Part shown: positions 23,989 to 31,617 of the stretch, one piece after another | Layout: every line of letters begins with the position of its first letter | How positions within the stretch are numbered: the first letter of the stretch is position 1 | Assembly: GCA_934717185.1 (NCBI GenBank) | Contig: CAKUYQ010000023.1 | Coordinates: 1 to 43,411 of the forward strand | Direction of reading: 5' to 3' | DNA from: an uncultured Bacteroidales bacterium | GTDB taxonomy: Bacteria; Bacteroidota; Bacteroidia; Bacteroidales; UBA932 | DNA length: 43,411 bases | Notes under the pieces: model-generated | Databases searched by the model: none | What the model saw: only the letters and a program-made list of their open reading frames with translations | Told to the model about the DNA's origin: nothing | Made by a program: the position numbers and the translations under genes

Positions 23989-24711
23989 ATGGAACCTTGG
24001 AAAGAGAGAACCAACATATTGTTAGGAGAAGAGGGGATAGCAAAACTGCAGAATGCCACCGTTGCGGTGATAGGATTAGGCGGGGTTGGAGCCTTTGCCG
24101 CCGAGATGGTCTGCCGGGCAGGGGTTGGCACAATGATTATTTTGGATTCTGATACTGTAAACATTACCAACAAAAACAGACAGCTTGTGGCGTTGGACAG
24201 CACAATAGGAAAGCTCAAAACAGATGTGATGGCAGAACGATTAAAGGATATCAACCCAAACCTTAACCTTACTGTCATATCACAATACATAGATGAAGGC
24301 AACATAGACAACATCCTTGGAGAATATGTTGGCAAAATAGATTTCCTCATAGACGCCATAGACACGCTTACACCCAAGATAGAGCTTATAAAATTCTGTG
24401 TACGCAGTAAAATAAAACATGTCTCATCCATGGGTGCCGGAGCAAAGTTTGATGCAACCGCAATAAAGATAGCAGACCTTAGCAAATCCTTCAACTGTCC
24501 CTTGGCATACATACTACGGAAGAAACTCCGCAAAGAGGGTATAAGCAAAGGATTTAAAGTAGTGTTCTCGGAGGAATTACCAGACAGAAACGCAATTATT
24601 CCAATGGAGGAGAGGAACAAAAAGAGCCAGGTTGGCACCATCTCATACCTGCCCGCATCATTCGGTATTGTCTGCGCACAGGTTGCAATAACAAGCATAC
24701 TTTCTCTATAG
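23989..24711 (+). CDS. tcdA: tRNA threonylcarbamoyladenosine dehydratase TcdA (ThiF family)
   Basis: A 240-residue E1-like ThiF/MoeB-fold protein. GLGGVGAFAAEMVCRAGVG is the nucleotide-binding loop and DTVNITNKNRQLVAL the adjacent conserved block; IDAIDTLTPKIELI is typical of TcdA (YgdL/CsdL). It cyclises t6A37 in tRNAs to ct6A in an ATP-dependent way. It is probably translated together with mazG, given the 2-bp spacing. Confidence 0.9.
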   Translation: MEPWKERTNILLGEEGIAKLQNATVAVIGLGGVGAFAAEMVCRAGVGTMIILDSDTVNITNKNRQLVALDSTIGKLKTDVMAERLKDINPNLNLTVISQYIDEGNIDNILGEYVGKIDFLIDAIDTLTPKIELIKFCVRSKIKHVSSMGAGAKFDATAIKIADLSKSFNCPLAYILRKKLRKEGISKGFKVVFSEELPDRNAIIPMEERNKKSQVGTISYLPASFGIVCAQVAITSILSL

Positions 24712-24810
24712 AGAGATTTTTATTAACTTTGTACGCTTTTCAGCAATCAGGAAAGGCTTTTTGCCAATGGTTGCAAGCCATGTAAGGATTGCTTAATTAC
24801 AATTTGAGGA

Positions 24811-25938
24811 ATGCAGATAGAGGTTAAAGAGGTATCCACAAAAAAGGAGTTCAGGATATTTTACACATTTCAAAACAGGTTGTACAAGAATGTACCCAAC
24901 TATGTACCTTCGCTGAATATAGATCAGAAGGTTACGCTCAAGTCAGACCCTGCAATCGAGTATTGCGAGCGTAAACTTTGGTTGGCTTGGAAAGACGGTA
25001 AAGCTGTGGGGCGTATCCAAGGCATTATAAACCCAAGATACAACGAGTTCTACAACCTTAAAAGGATAAGATTCGGATGGTTTGACTTTATAGAGGATTT
25101 TGAGGTTGCAAAAGCACTGTTGGATACCGCAATGGCATGGGGACGAGAGAGGGGAATGACGGAGATACACGGCCCGTTGGCATACAATACACTCGGCCGC
25201 CAAGGAATGCTTGTAGAGGGATTTGAGAACCTACCCCCTACCAATTGTCTATACAACTTCCCTTACTACGTAGACTACATGAACAGGCTCGGATTTGAAA
25301 AGGAGGCAGACTGGATTCAGTACAAGTTGAATGCTATGCAGGGAGTTCCCGACAAACTACGGAGAATGTCCGATATCCTCATGCAACGCTACAACCTGCG
25401 GCTTTTGGATATAAAACACCTTACAAAAGAGCAAAGAAAAGACCTTACCGCCAAATTCTTTAGAATATACAACGAATGCTTTAAGTCTGTACATAACTTT
25501 ATACCATTAACAGACAAAGAGATAGAGCATACCGGAGACCTCTACTTCAAATTGCTTAAGCCGGAGCTTACCTGCATGGTTATGGCTCCAGACAACGACA
25601 TCGCAGCTTTTGGTTTTTGCCTTCCATCCCTCTCACCTGCATTTCAGAAAGCAAAAGGCAAACTTTTTCCCTTTGGATGGTACCACATTCTTAGAGGATA
25701 TCAGAAGTACGATACAATAGATCTTATGATGGTTGGCTCCAACCCGGCATGGGCTTCAAAAGGTCTTTCTGCAATATTCCATACCCACTTGGCAGACAAC
25801 TTTCAGAAATACAAAATAAAATATGGAATAACCAATCCTCAGTTAGATACAAATCATGCGGCTATTAAGGTGTGGGAGAGTTATGATTATACTCCGTTTA
25901 TGAGACGCCGCTGCTGGATTAAAGGCCTAAATAAATAG
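24811..25938 (+). CDS. GNAT-like acetyltransferase family protein (YghO-like)
   Basis: A 375-residue cytosolic protein with a GNAT-like fold in the C-terminal half. Recognisable blocks are FYTFQNRLYKNVPNYVPSL, GPLAYNTLGRQGMLVEGF and DTNHAAIKVWESYDYTPFMRRRCW. It resembles the conserved Bacteroidota proteins annotated as GNAT or YghO-like; the substrate is unknown. A -7-like TAACTTTG lies near 24726, and a GC-containing inverted repeat (AGCAATC...GATTGCT) sits in the leader. The last codons and stop lie inside a long palindromic element (25924-26041), so the C-terminal GLNK may be supplied by that element. Confidence 0.75.
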   Translation: MQIEVKEVSTKKEFRIFYTFQNRLYKNVPNYVPSLNIDQKVTLKSDPAIEYCERKLWLAWKDGKAVGRIQGIINPRYNEFYNLKRIRFGWFDFIEDFEVAKALLDTAMAWGRERGMTEIHGPLAYNTLGRQGMLVEGFENLPPTNCLYNFPYYVDYMNRLGFEKEADWIQYKLNAMQGVPDKLRRMSDILMQRYNLRLLDIKHLTKEQRKDLTAKFFRIYNECFKSVHNFIPLTDKEIEHTGDLYFKLLKPELTCMVMAPDNDIAAFGFCLPSLSPAFQKAKGKLFPFGWYHILRGYQKYDTIDLMMVGSNPAWASKGLSAIFHTHLADNFQKYKIKYGITNPQLDTNHAAIKVWESYDYTPFMRRRCWIKGLNK

Positions 25939-26041
25939 GCAACTACTGCGTTATGCTTGCTTCGTAATTCCTCATTTACGTTTAGTAAACTCCGGATTAC
26001 TCAGCTGCGCATGCCTTGTATTTGCCTATTTATTTCAGGTC
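25924..26041. repeat. Long imperfect palindrome overlapping the end of the GNAT gene
   Basis: The outer arms AAATAAATAGGCAA (25929-25942) and TTGCCTATTTATTT (26022-26035) are perfectly complementary; inward the arms continue imperfectly (ATGC, GTAAT/ATTAC, TTTAC/GTAAA) to a centre near 25982. It lies between convergent genes and could act as a terminator for both. The palindromic core looks like a dispersed repeat. Confidence 0.75.
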
Positions 26042-26082
26042 TTTAACTAATTTTCATATCTTCAGTAAATCTCTACATTAAA

Positions 26083-26102
26083 AAAGCCAGCAAATCGGCT
26101 TT
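26083..26102 (-). terminator. Terminator of the FKBP lipoprotein operon
   Basis: On the minus strand AAAGCC-GATTTGCT-GGCTTT followed by TTT, 14 bp after the stop codon of the FKBP-like gene. Confidence 0.7.
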
Positions 26103-26115
26103 CGTTGATCAATTT

Positions 26116-27102
26116 CTATTCATTCGGCTCTATGTACAGATAGAAGAACAGCGGCTCATACGCTCCTATATTGTCTCCGGAGCCCGATGCCTCATACCCC
26201 CAATCCGAGCTGAAGAAAGTTACAGCCCTCTCTCCATATCTCTTCATAAGAGACACAGCCTTTGCAAAACCGCTTACAACACTGTTGTTCTCCTTAATTG
26301 AGGAGTAATCATCATTATATGTTACACTTAGAGCGTCATAGCTCTTAGATGAATCATATATGCCATAAGCTTTTGCGCTATCCCTTATATTGGTATCAAA
26401 AACAAAACCGTCTAACAACTTGCCAACATACCTTACAGTTAAAGATGCATTACTTGCAATAGTATCATTATTTAGTGACGCATCTATTGTTTTAAAATAA
26501 AACCCGGCAGCCGTAGTATCAATACCATCATAATATGTAGCCGAAAATTTGTTAAGTCTGCTGCTTTGATACGCCGTTATATCTGTAACGACCTGCTTGA
26601 CCTCCACCTTATATATAAGGTTTGTAGTATTGGCAAAAGATTTCTTTGCATATTCATAGTTGGATGCCCAAGGCGGAATAATAGCCTCAACCTTTCCATC
26701 TGTCCTCATATTGTAAAGCAGCTCTTCCAAACCGAGTATTACAGAACCAACACCAAGAATACTCAGTTTAGGACCGTAGTGCGTGCTTTTTGAATAGGTA
26801 CCAAGCTGTTTTGCAACCTCCTCTCTGTTCGAAGAGATATAATTACCGTCGAGGTCCATAGTTGTCGTATAAAGATAAACTCCATCGTACTTCTTTATAT
26901 AATTACCGGTTCCCTCATCCATACTTATTATCTTGGTTCCGTTTTCGGTAGTTGTAAGACCTTGCGGATAATGTATATTTACATATGCATCCAATATCCT
27001 TTTCTGTATAGAATCCGAACTTTCATCCTTGTCCTTCGCACAAGAAACAGCCGCCATTGCAAAGCCTGCCAGACAAATAAACTTGAATAATCTACTTTTC
27101 AT
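26116..27102 (-). CDS. FKBP-type peptidyl-prolyl isomerase-like lipoprotein (two domains)
   Basis: A 328-residue predicted lipoprotein: MKSRLFKFICLAGFAMAAVSC ends in a lipobox with Cys near residue 21, so it is anchored in the outer or inner membrane facing the periplasm. Two FKBP-like regions follow: one around GKVEAIIPPWASNYEYAKK and one around VRYVGKLLDGFVFDTNIRDS with a C-terminal YEPLFFYLYIE strand. Active-site residues are only partly kept, so isomerase activity is uncertain. A minus-strand -7 box TATCTTTG (27109-27116) ends 6 bp before this ATG, so a leaderless or very short-leader mRNA is possible. It is third in the nrnA-FKBP-FKBP series. Confidence 0.8.
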   Translation of the reverse strand: MKSRLFKFICLAGFAMAAVSCAKDKDESSDSIQKRILDAYVNIHYPQGLTTTENGTKIISMDEGTGNYIKKYDGVYLYTTTMDLDGNYISSNREEVAKQLGTYSKSTHYGPKLSILGVGSVILGLEELLYNMRTDGKVEAIIPPWASNYEYAKKSFANTTNLIYKVEVKQVVTDITAYQSSRLNKFSATYYDGIDTTAAGFYFKTIDASLNNDTIASNASLTVRYVGKLLDGFVFDTNIRDSAKAYGIYDSSKSYDALSVTYNDDYSSIKENNSVVSGFAKAVSLMKRYGERAVTFFSSDWGYEASGSGDNIGAYEPLFFYLYIEPNE

Positions 27103-27155
27103 AATGAACAAAGATACTTAGTTTAATATGATTTATAAAATTTATATTTAACACC

Positions 27156-27689
27156 TTAGTTTTTTACAATTTTTTCTATCCAAACCTCAACAAACAGAGG
27201 CACATTCTTACCTATATTATACACTACATCATTACCGTACCCGTTTCTGGAAGAGAAAACCAAATTACTGTATTCCCCCTGCTGCATACCGTCCATTCCA
27301 TAAAAAAGCCCCGGAATGAAATTCTTGCGGTTTAGTACAGCAGATTTAGGCTCAGATGTAACAGAAAAATTATTTGCCTTTGCAACAGAATCCCGATTGG
27401 TGGCGTACAGCTCCCCCTTTCCGGAGCTGAACTTGTATATAGCGTAGTAGAAATAGACAGAATCTCCCTTTTCCAGCTCTGCACCGCTCCCAAACTTTTT
27501 TATAATCCTGTAAACGCCGTTGTTAAAAACCACACTATCACTCTTCTGACTTTCAACATACGTATCTATCTGCGCCTCCTGCTGTGCTATATTATTCTCT
27601 CGCTCCTGTTTCTGGCAAGAAACCGAAGCAAGCAGCAGAACAGTACTTAAAAAAGTAAATAATAACTGTTTATAATAATATTCAATCAT
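27156..27689 (-). CDS. Small FKBP-like lipoprotein
   Basis: A predicted lipoprotein of about 177 residues starting MIEYYYKQLLF; the hydrophobic segment ends LLLASVSC, a good lipobox. An upstream ATG at 27725 would add 12 residues ahead of the signal peptide and is less likely, though it lies 8 bp after the previous stop. The middle (GSGAELEKGDSVYFYYAIYKFSSGKGELYATN) and end (PGLFYGMDGMQQGEYSNLVFSSRNGYG) follow the FKBP pattern. It probably works in folding or quality control of envelope proteins with its larger neighbour; this is inferred. Confidence 0.75.
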   Translation of the reverse strand: MIEYYYKQLLFTFLSTVLLLASVSCQKQERENNIAQQEAQIDTYVESQKSDSVVFNNGVYRIIKKFGSGAELEKGDSVYFYYAIYKFSSGKGELYATNRDSVAKANNFSVTSEPKSAVLNRKNFIPGLFYGMDGMQQGEYSNLVFSSRNGYGNDVVYNIGKNVPLFVEVWIEKIVKN

Positions 27690-27733
27690 ATACCAATCAT
27701 CTGTTTTACAGGCAACATTGCCCATAGCAAAAG

Positions 27734-28771
27734 CTATGCCTTTTGTCCAAATTTCTCTATAGCATCAATAAAATACCTCTCAACCTCATCTACAGGTATA
27801 TATATTCTTCCACCGGCTGCCCTTTCATGACCTCCTCCATTAAAATACTTTTTTGCCAAATCATTTACGGAATAGCCCTCTTTAGACCGTAATGATACCT
27901 TTACAAATTCATCTGCCTCTGTAAAAAACCCGCTTATGACAATATCTTTTATACCCAATGCAAGGTTCACAAACCCCTCCGAATCTCCATCCTGAAAATT
28001 ATATCTGCCTTTAGTCCTCTTGTCCAAGATCATTATGGCAGCCTTAAGATTAGGGAATATCTTCATGTTTTCATGCAGCATATATCCCATAAGCCTCATT
28101 CTGTCTTCGTGAAAACCACCGTAAATCATGGATTGTACCCGCTCTTTGTCCACTCCGGCCTGCATAAGTTCTCCCGCCATAATAAAAGTTGAGGGCAGAA
28201 CAGAATTTGCAAAATTGTTGGTGTCTGTAACAAGTCCTGTATAAAGGGATACGGCAGCTGACAAAGGGAGAGGGCACTCATTCTCCATGTTATGCCAACC
28301 CTTGATAAGCGAATATACAACTTCGCAAGTTGATGAAAGTTCGGGCCTTGAGACCGCTATATCAAATTGAGATTTGTCGGGAAACAGATGATGATCTATA
28401 AGAATCTTCTGAGCCCTACAGGTGGAAATCCTTTTACCTAATTTTTCAACTCTTTTAAGTGTATTGAAATCCATGCATACAACTACATCTGCATTGTCAA
28501 CCAACCTGTTTACCTCCTCCTCACACTTGTCATACGCCATAACGCGCCCGTTTTCATCTAAAAAATTCAAAAAATAGGGATAATCATTGGGGACAACCAT
28601 ATTTATATTGTCTGTACGGCCGGTTTTGTCTGTAATAAAATGAAACAATCCTGTTAAGGAACCAATACAGTCACCATCCGGATTTGTGTGGCCAACAAAC
28701 AACAAGTTCTTATCACTCAACAAAATCTCTTTTAAATCTCTATATTCTTGCATAGCGGAATCCCTGCTCAT
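27734..28771 (-). CDS. DHH/DHHA1 phosphoesterase (NrnA-like)
   Basis: A 345-residue phosphoesterase. The DHH domain carries VGHTNPDGDCIGS, VVCMDFNTLKR and LIDHHLFPD, giving the aspartates and histidines that bind two manganese ions. The DHHA1 domain ends with the substrate-binding FNGGGHERAAGGRI. Relatives degrade nanoRNA/oligoribonucleotides and cyclic dinucleotides or dephosphorylate pAp. It heads a minus-strand operon with the two FKBP-like lipoproteins, a gene order I recall from other Bacteroidales. Confidence 0.9.
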   Translation of the reverse strand: MSRDSAMQEYRDLKEILLSDKNLLFVGHTNPDGDCIGSLTGLFHFITDKTGRTDNINMVVPNDYPYFLNFLDENGRVMAYDKCEEEVNRLVDNADVVVCMDFNTLKRVEKLGKRISTCRAQKILIDHHLFPDKSQFDIAVSRPELSSTCEVVYSLIKGWHNMENECPLPLSAAVSLYTGLVTDTNNFANSVLPSTFIMAGELMQAGVDKERVQSMIYGGFHEDRMRLMGYMLHENMKIFPNLKAAIMILDKRTKGRYNFQDGDSEGFVNLALGIKDIVISGFFTEADEFVKVSLRSKEGYSVNDLAKKYFNGGGHERAAGGRIYIPVDEVERYFIDAIEKFGQKA

Positions 28772-28864
28772 TTTTAATTTTTACCCTGCAAAATTAAAAA
28801 TATATTGCGGGGTTTAAATATATTTTTTACTTTTGTAGCAAAGAAAATAATCACATTTAATCAA

Positions 28865-29470
28865 ATGAAAAAAATATTAACCTACGTAGTTTTTCCGCTG
28901 ATTATAATTGCACTTGTTTACTTAGTTGTTACAAGCATCGCGGAACCAGTTAAGTTCAAAGACGACAAAACAGCCAGAGAGGCTGTTGGTATTCAAAGAC
29001 TTAAAGACATTCGTACACTTCAGGTTGCTTTCAAAGGTAAATATGGAAGATTTACCAACAGCATTGATTCACTTAAGAATTTCTACAACAGTGACTTCAT
29101 TACCATTGTTAAGCAGATTGGATCTATGGATGACTCTTTAGCTGTAGCACAGAAACTTGTAAGAAGAGACAGTATTAAAATTAATGTTAAGGATACTCTG
29201 TTGAAAAGAGCAGGCTTCTCTATTGACTCTATTGGAATAATTCCTTTCTCAGGTGGTGAAAAGGTAATCATGGATGCTGTGGTTAAATCTGTATCCGGTG
29301 TAAATGTTCCTTTATTTGAGGCTTGTATGCCTTTCAACTCATTGCTTAAAGGTTTGGACAGACAGCTTATCATTAACCTTAACGCAGAGAGAGAGAAATT
29401 GGGACAGTATCCTGGTCTTAGAGTAGGTAATGTTGAGACACCTAATAACAATGCAGGTAACTGGGAGTAA
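28865..29470 (+). CDS. Single-pass membrane-anchored conserved protein
   Basis: A 201-residue protein starting MKKILTYVVFPLIIIALVYLVV, an N-terminal membrane anchor; the rest is probably periplasmic. I recognise no domain; the segment QRLKDIRTLQVAFKGKYGRF recalls the early helix of pseudopilin-like proteins, but only loosely. Its codon use is smoother and richer in common codons than its neighbours', suggesting good expression. The start at 28865 is preferred because a -7 box TACTTTTG (28828-28835, with ATTG 20 bp upstream) lies before it. It is followed by a strong terminator. Confidence 0.75.
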   Translation: MKKILTYVVFPLIIIALVYLVVTSIAEPVKFKDDKTAREAVGIQRLKDIRTLQVAFKGKYGRFTNSIDSLKNFYNSDFITIVKQIGSMDDSLAVAQKLVRRDSIKINVKDTLLKRAGFSIDSIGIIPFSGGEKVIMDAVVKSVSGVNVPLFEACMPFNSLLKGLDRQLIINLNAEREKLGQYPGLRVGNVETPNNNAGNWE

Positions 29471-29500
29471 TAACACTCACTCCTAAACAGATATAATAGA

Positions 29501-29527
29501 GGGATGGCCGCGGTCATCCCTTTTTTG
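29501..29527 (+). terminator. Rho-independent terminator
   Basis: GGGATGGCC-GC-GGTCATCCC followed by TTTTTT, 30 bp after the stop codon of the 28865 gene. It shares its stem core with other terminators in the window. Confidence 0.9.
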
Positions 29528-29568
29528 TTTGAAATTGTTATTCCCTTTTTGGTCAACCTCCTTTATGG

Positions 29569-29600
29569 TTTGTCGGGAAGAAAAAAATTATATACTTTTG
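29569..29600 (+). promoter_or_regulatory. Promoter TTTG-N20-TACTTTTG for DUF3822-rsmD
   Basis: The -33 TTTG is the first four bases of a TTTGTCGGGAAG motif; after 20 bp comes the -7 TACTTTTG (29593-29600). The start codon is only 5 bp downstream, so transcription should begin at about the ATG. Confidence 0.75.
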
Positions 29601-29604
29601 AGGT

Positions 29605-30141
29605 ATGGATTATTACTTTTCAACATCATATTTTACACTTGTGCCTGAATCGCTGTTCTCACCGCAGATGAAAAGCAGCTACCTCCAAAATCTGTTTAAC
29701 TTAGAGGAGGGAATGGTTGCAAAATCTGTAAAGTTAGAGGGGACGGCGGCTTTTATGGTTTATGCCTATCCGGAGATATTTGATTCCTGGCAGCAGAGCG
29801 ACAGGAATATTTATCCGCTTTCCTTGTATTTCTATAACAGACTTATGGAGATGAAAAGCCATAACAAGGTTATAATGAGCATAGACAGACGCCATAAGAT
29901 CACACATATAGCAGCAGCTGTAGGAAATGATTTAAAACTCATAAATACGTATAATACAGGAGATTTTAACAGTGCTCTCTATTATCTGTTTCTTGCGCTT
30001 AAGGAGCTGCAGCTAAACCCTGCTTTAACACATATAAGGCTGTACAATACAATAGACAGTCATAAAATGGAGTTGCTCAATAACTATTTCAATACAATTG
30101 AGGTCTATGAACCGGATTGCAATATTATAAGTATACGTTAG
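29605..30141 (+). CDS. DUF3822 family protein, short form
   Basis: A 178-residue protein resembling DUF3822, a Bacteroidota family with an actin-like ATPase fold usually near 250-280 residues; FTLVPESLFSP and the C-terminal VYEPDCNIISIR fit. It lacks roughly the first 80-100 residues of the family, and no coding continuation is seen upstream, where a promoter and terminator lie. So it is either a genuine short form or a truncated gene given a new promoter. The predicted start of transcription coincides with the ATG (leaderless). It precedes rsmD by 6 bp, the usual arrangement. Confidence 0.72.
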   Translation: MDYYFSTSYFTLVPESLFSPQMKSSYLQNLFNLEEGMVAKSVKLEGTAAFMVYAYPEIFDSWQQSDRNIYPLSLYFYNRLMEMKSHNKVIMSIDRRHKITHIAAAVGNDLKLINTYNTGDFNSALYYLFLALKELQLNPALTHIRLYNTIDSHKMELLNNYFNTIEVYEPDCNIISIR

Positions 30142-30147
30142 TGCTTT

Positions 30148-30681
30148 ATGAGAATAATTGGAGGAACACTTAAGGGTAAAACAATAATGCCGCCTGCCGG
30201 TTACGCAGCTCGTCCAACCACAGATTTCGCTAAGGAGGGACTCTTTAACATACTTAACAATCAGATAGATTTTGAGGATGTAGCATTGTTAGACCTTTTC
30301 TCTGGAACAGGAAGTATAAGCGCAGAGTTTGCATCAAGAGGTGCAAAAGATATAGTTGCAGTTGAGATGAATCCTGCCAATGCCCGGTTTATTTCTCAGA
30401 CTGCAAGAGCTCTTGGGATAAGAAATATGCATGTTGTAAAGCATAATGTTTTTGATTTTCTTGAAATCTGCACAAAAAAATTCAACATCATATTTGCAGA
30501 TCCTCCATACGCTTTAGACGGATTTGATACCATTCCTAATAAGGTATTGGATGCAGATATATTGGAAGATGGGGGGATATTTATTCTTGAGCATTCTGCA
30601 GCAAACAATTTTGAATCACATCCGCTATTTGTCAAGGAACGCAAGTACGGCAATGTCCATTTTTCATTTTTTCAAAAATAA
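30148..30681 (+). CDS. rsmD: 16S rRNA (guanine966-N2)-methyltransferase RsmD
   Basis: A 177-residue SAM-dependent rRNA methyltransferase. MRIIGGTLKGKTI, RPTTDFAKEGLFNIL, LDLFSGTGSISAEFASRGA (motif I) and the catalytic DPPY (FADPPYALDGF) are all present. It modifies G966 of 16S rRNA in the small subunit. Co-transcribed with the DUF3822 gene. Confidence 0.94.
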   Translation: MRIIGGTLKGKTIMPPAGYAARPTTDFAKEGLFNILNNQIDFEDVALLDLFSGTGSISAEFASRGAKDIVAVEMNPANARFISQTARALGIRNMHVVKHNVFDFLEICTKKFNIIFADPPYALDGFDTIPNKVLDADILEDGGIFILEHSAANNFESHPLFVKERKYGNVHFSFFQK

Positions 30682-30687
30682 TTATAA

Positions 30688-30766
30688 GGGCGTTGGCGTT
30701 GGCAATTTTTAAGAGTAAAGAAAGTAAAGAAAGTTAAGAGAGTAAAGAAGGCCAAAGCCAAAGCTT
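30688..30766. repeat. GGCGTTGGC - purine tract - GCCAAAGCC repeat
   Basis: The left arm GGGCGTTGGCGTTGGC, a core of AGAGTAAAGAAAGTAAAG-type purines and the right arm GGCCAAAGCCAAAGC form a compact version of the block between bioC and bioD. The arms are imperfectly complementary. Confidence 0.75.
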
Positions 30767-30805
30767 ATTACATGGTGAGGAAAAGCTGCACGTTAGTGAA
30801 CATAC

Positions 30806-30944
30806 TTATCAATAGATTATTAACAGTTTATCAACAATGTAAATTCATGTGTATAAGTAGTTTAATATAGTTATTAACAATTTGCCGTTTTTTAGTTAAT
30901 AAGTTATTAACAACCATTTGTATACTGTGAACTTATGTGAATAA
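30806..30944. other. Cluster of DnaA-box-like sites (possible oriC)
   Basis: Six 9-mers close to the DnaA box TTATNCACA lie within 128 bp: TTATTAACA at 30817, 30871 and 30904, TTATCAACA at 30828, and on the minus strand TTATACACA (30848-30856) and TTATTCACA (30936-30944). The stretch is very A+T-rich and gene-free. This is the pattern of a replication origin or another DnaA-controlled site. No dnaA gene is nearby, but Bacteroidales origins are often away from dnaA. Confidence 0.5.
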
Positions 30945-30949
30945 ACAGC

Positions 30950-30986
30950 AAAAAACCTTACCGTGTGCTTGAGTAAGGTTTTTTTG
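30950..30986. terminator. Bidirectional terminator
   Basis: AAAAACCTTAC - 11-base loop - GTAAGGTTTTTTT, with a T run in both directions. No gene ends close to it: rsmD ends 270 bp to the left, and on the minus strand a promoter-like TACCTTTG (31152-31159) faces it, so it may end a small untranslated transcript. Confidence 0.85.
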
Positions 30987-31266
30987 CGCTGTGCTTAAAG
31001 CTTGAATTGAAAAACAATAATAAAACAACAATAAGAGATTTATGAATACATATACAACTTTTAGTTTAACGAATATATCTCAATCAATGGCCGAAAAAAT
31101 TGTTGAGAGTATGTTGTAACTACGTATGCCATTTAGTTCCTAATTGCAATGCAAAGGTACGGGGCAATTTTAGCTGCTGCAATTCCAAGAATTAGGTATT
31201 TTTTACGGAAACACTCACCATTATTGGTGATATTTTCTACTGCGCCGATGTTTATTAGTGGTGGTG

Positions 31267-31313
31267 CTAAAAAGAAGAGAGGACGACCAATTGCTTTTGT
31301 GTCATCCTCTCTT
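31267..31313 (-). terminator. Terminator of minus-strand tRNA-Asp
   Basis: Minus strand: AAGAGAGGATGAC, loop, GTCGTCCTCTCTT, then CTTTTT, starting right after the tRNA 3' end. Confidence 0.85.
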
Positions 31314-31315
31314 GG

Positions 31316-31390
31316 CGGTGCGGACGGGACTCGAACCCGCGACCCCCTGCGTGACAGGCAGGTATTCTAACCAGGCTGAACTACCGCACC
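31316..31390 (-). tRNA. tRNA-Asp(GUC), copy 1
   Basis: A 75-nt cloverleaf: acceptor GGTGCGG/CCGCACC, anticodon stem-loop CCTGC-CTGTCAC-GCAGG with anticodon GTC, T arm GCGGG-TTCGAGT-CCCGT and discriminator G; CCA is not encoded. Identical to the copy at 36529-36603 but on the opposite strand. Confidence 0.97.
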
Positions 31391-31428
31391 AATCCTCTCC
31401 CATGGCGGTTCTTTCCGCTTTGGGACTG

Positions 31429-31459
31429 CAAATGTAAACAGATTTTTCATACTATCAAA
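31429..31459 (-). promoter_or_regulatory. Promoter of tRNA-Asp copy 1
   Basis: Minus strand: TTTG (31456-31459), 19-bp spacer, TACATTTG (31429-31436), about 39 bp before the mature tRNA. The -33 lies inside a 37-bp segment (31446-31482) shared with the 155-bp repeat near the other tRNA. Confidence 0.8.
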
Positions 31460-31500
31460 ATTTTTAATTAAAAAAATAATCCCGCAATATCCACATCATA

Positions 31501-31531
31501 TTTGCTTTTGTAGTAATAACATTTAACTTTG
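31501..31531 (+). promoter_or_regulatory. Promoter of the HExxH lipoprotein gene
   Basis: TTTG (31501-31504), 19-bp spacer, TAACTTTG (31524-31531). The predicted leader is about 80 nt before ATG 31618. Confidence 0.7.
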
Positions 31532-31617
31532 CGATTGTATCCTTAGAAAGTGCCGGTAGTATCCGTTGTTCCATTTCGGCACAATGTTCCATATTAATCA
31601 CATTAAGTAACATTTTT

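Noticed and set aside
31041..31118. Short plus-strand frame MNTYTTFSLTNISQS... of 25 codons
   Set aside because: Too short, with no promoter of the usual type and no support beyond an ATG and stop; recorded only as a possibility.
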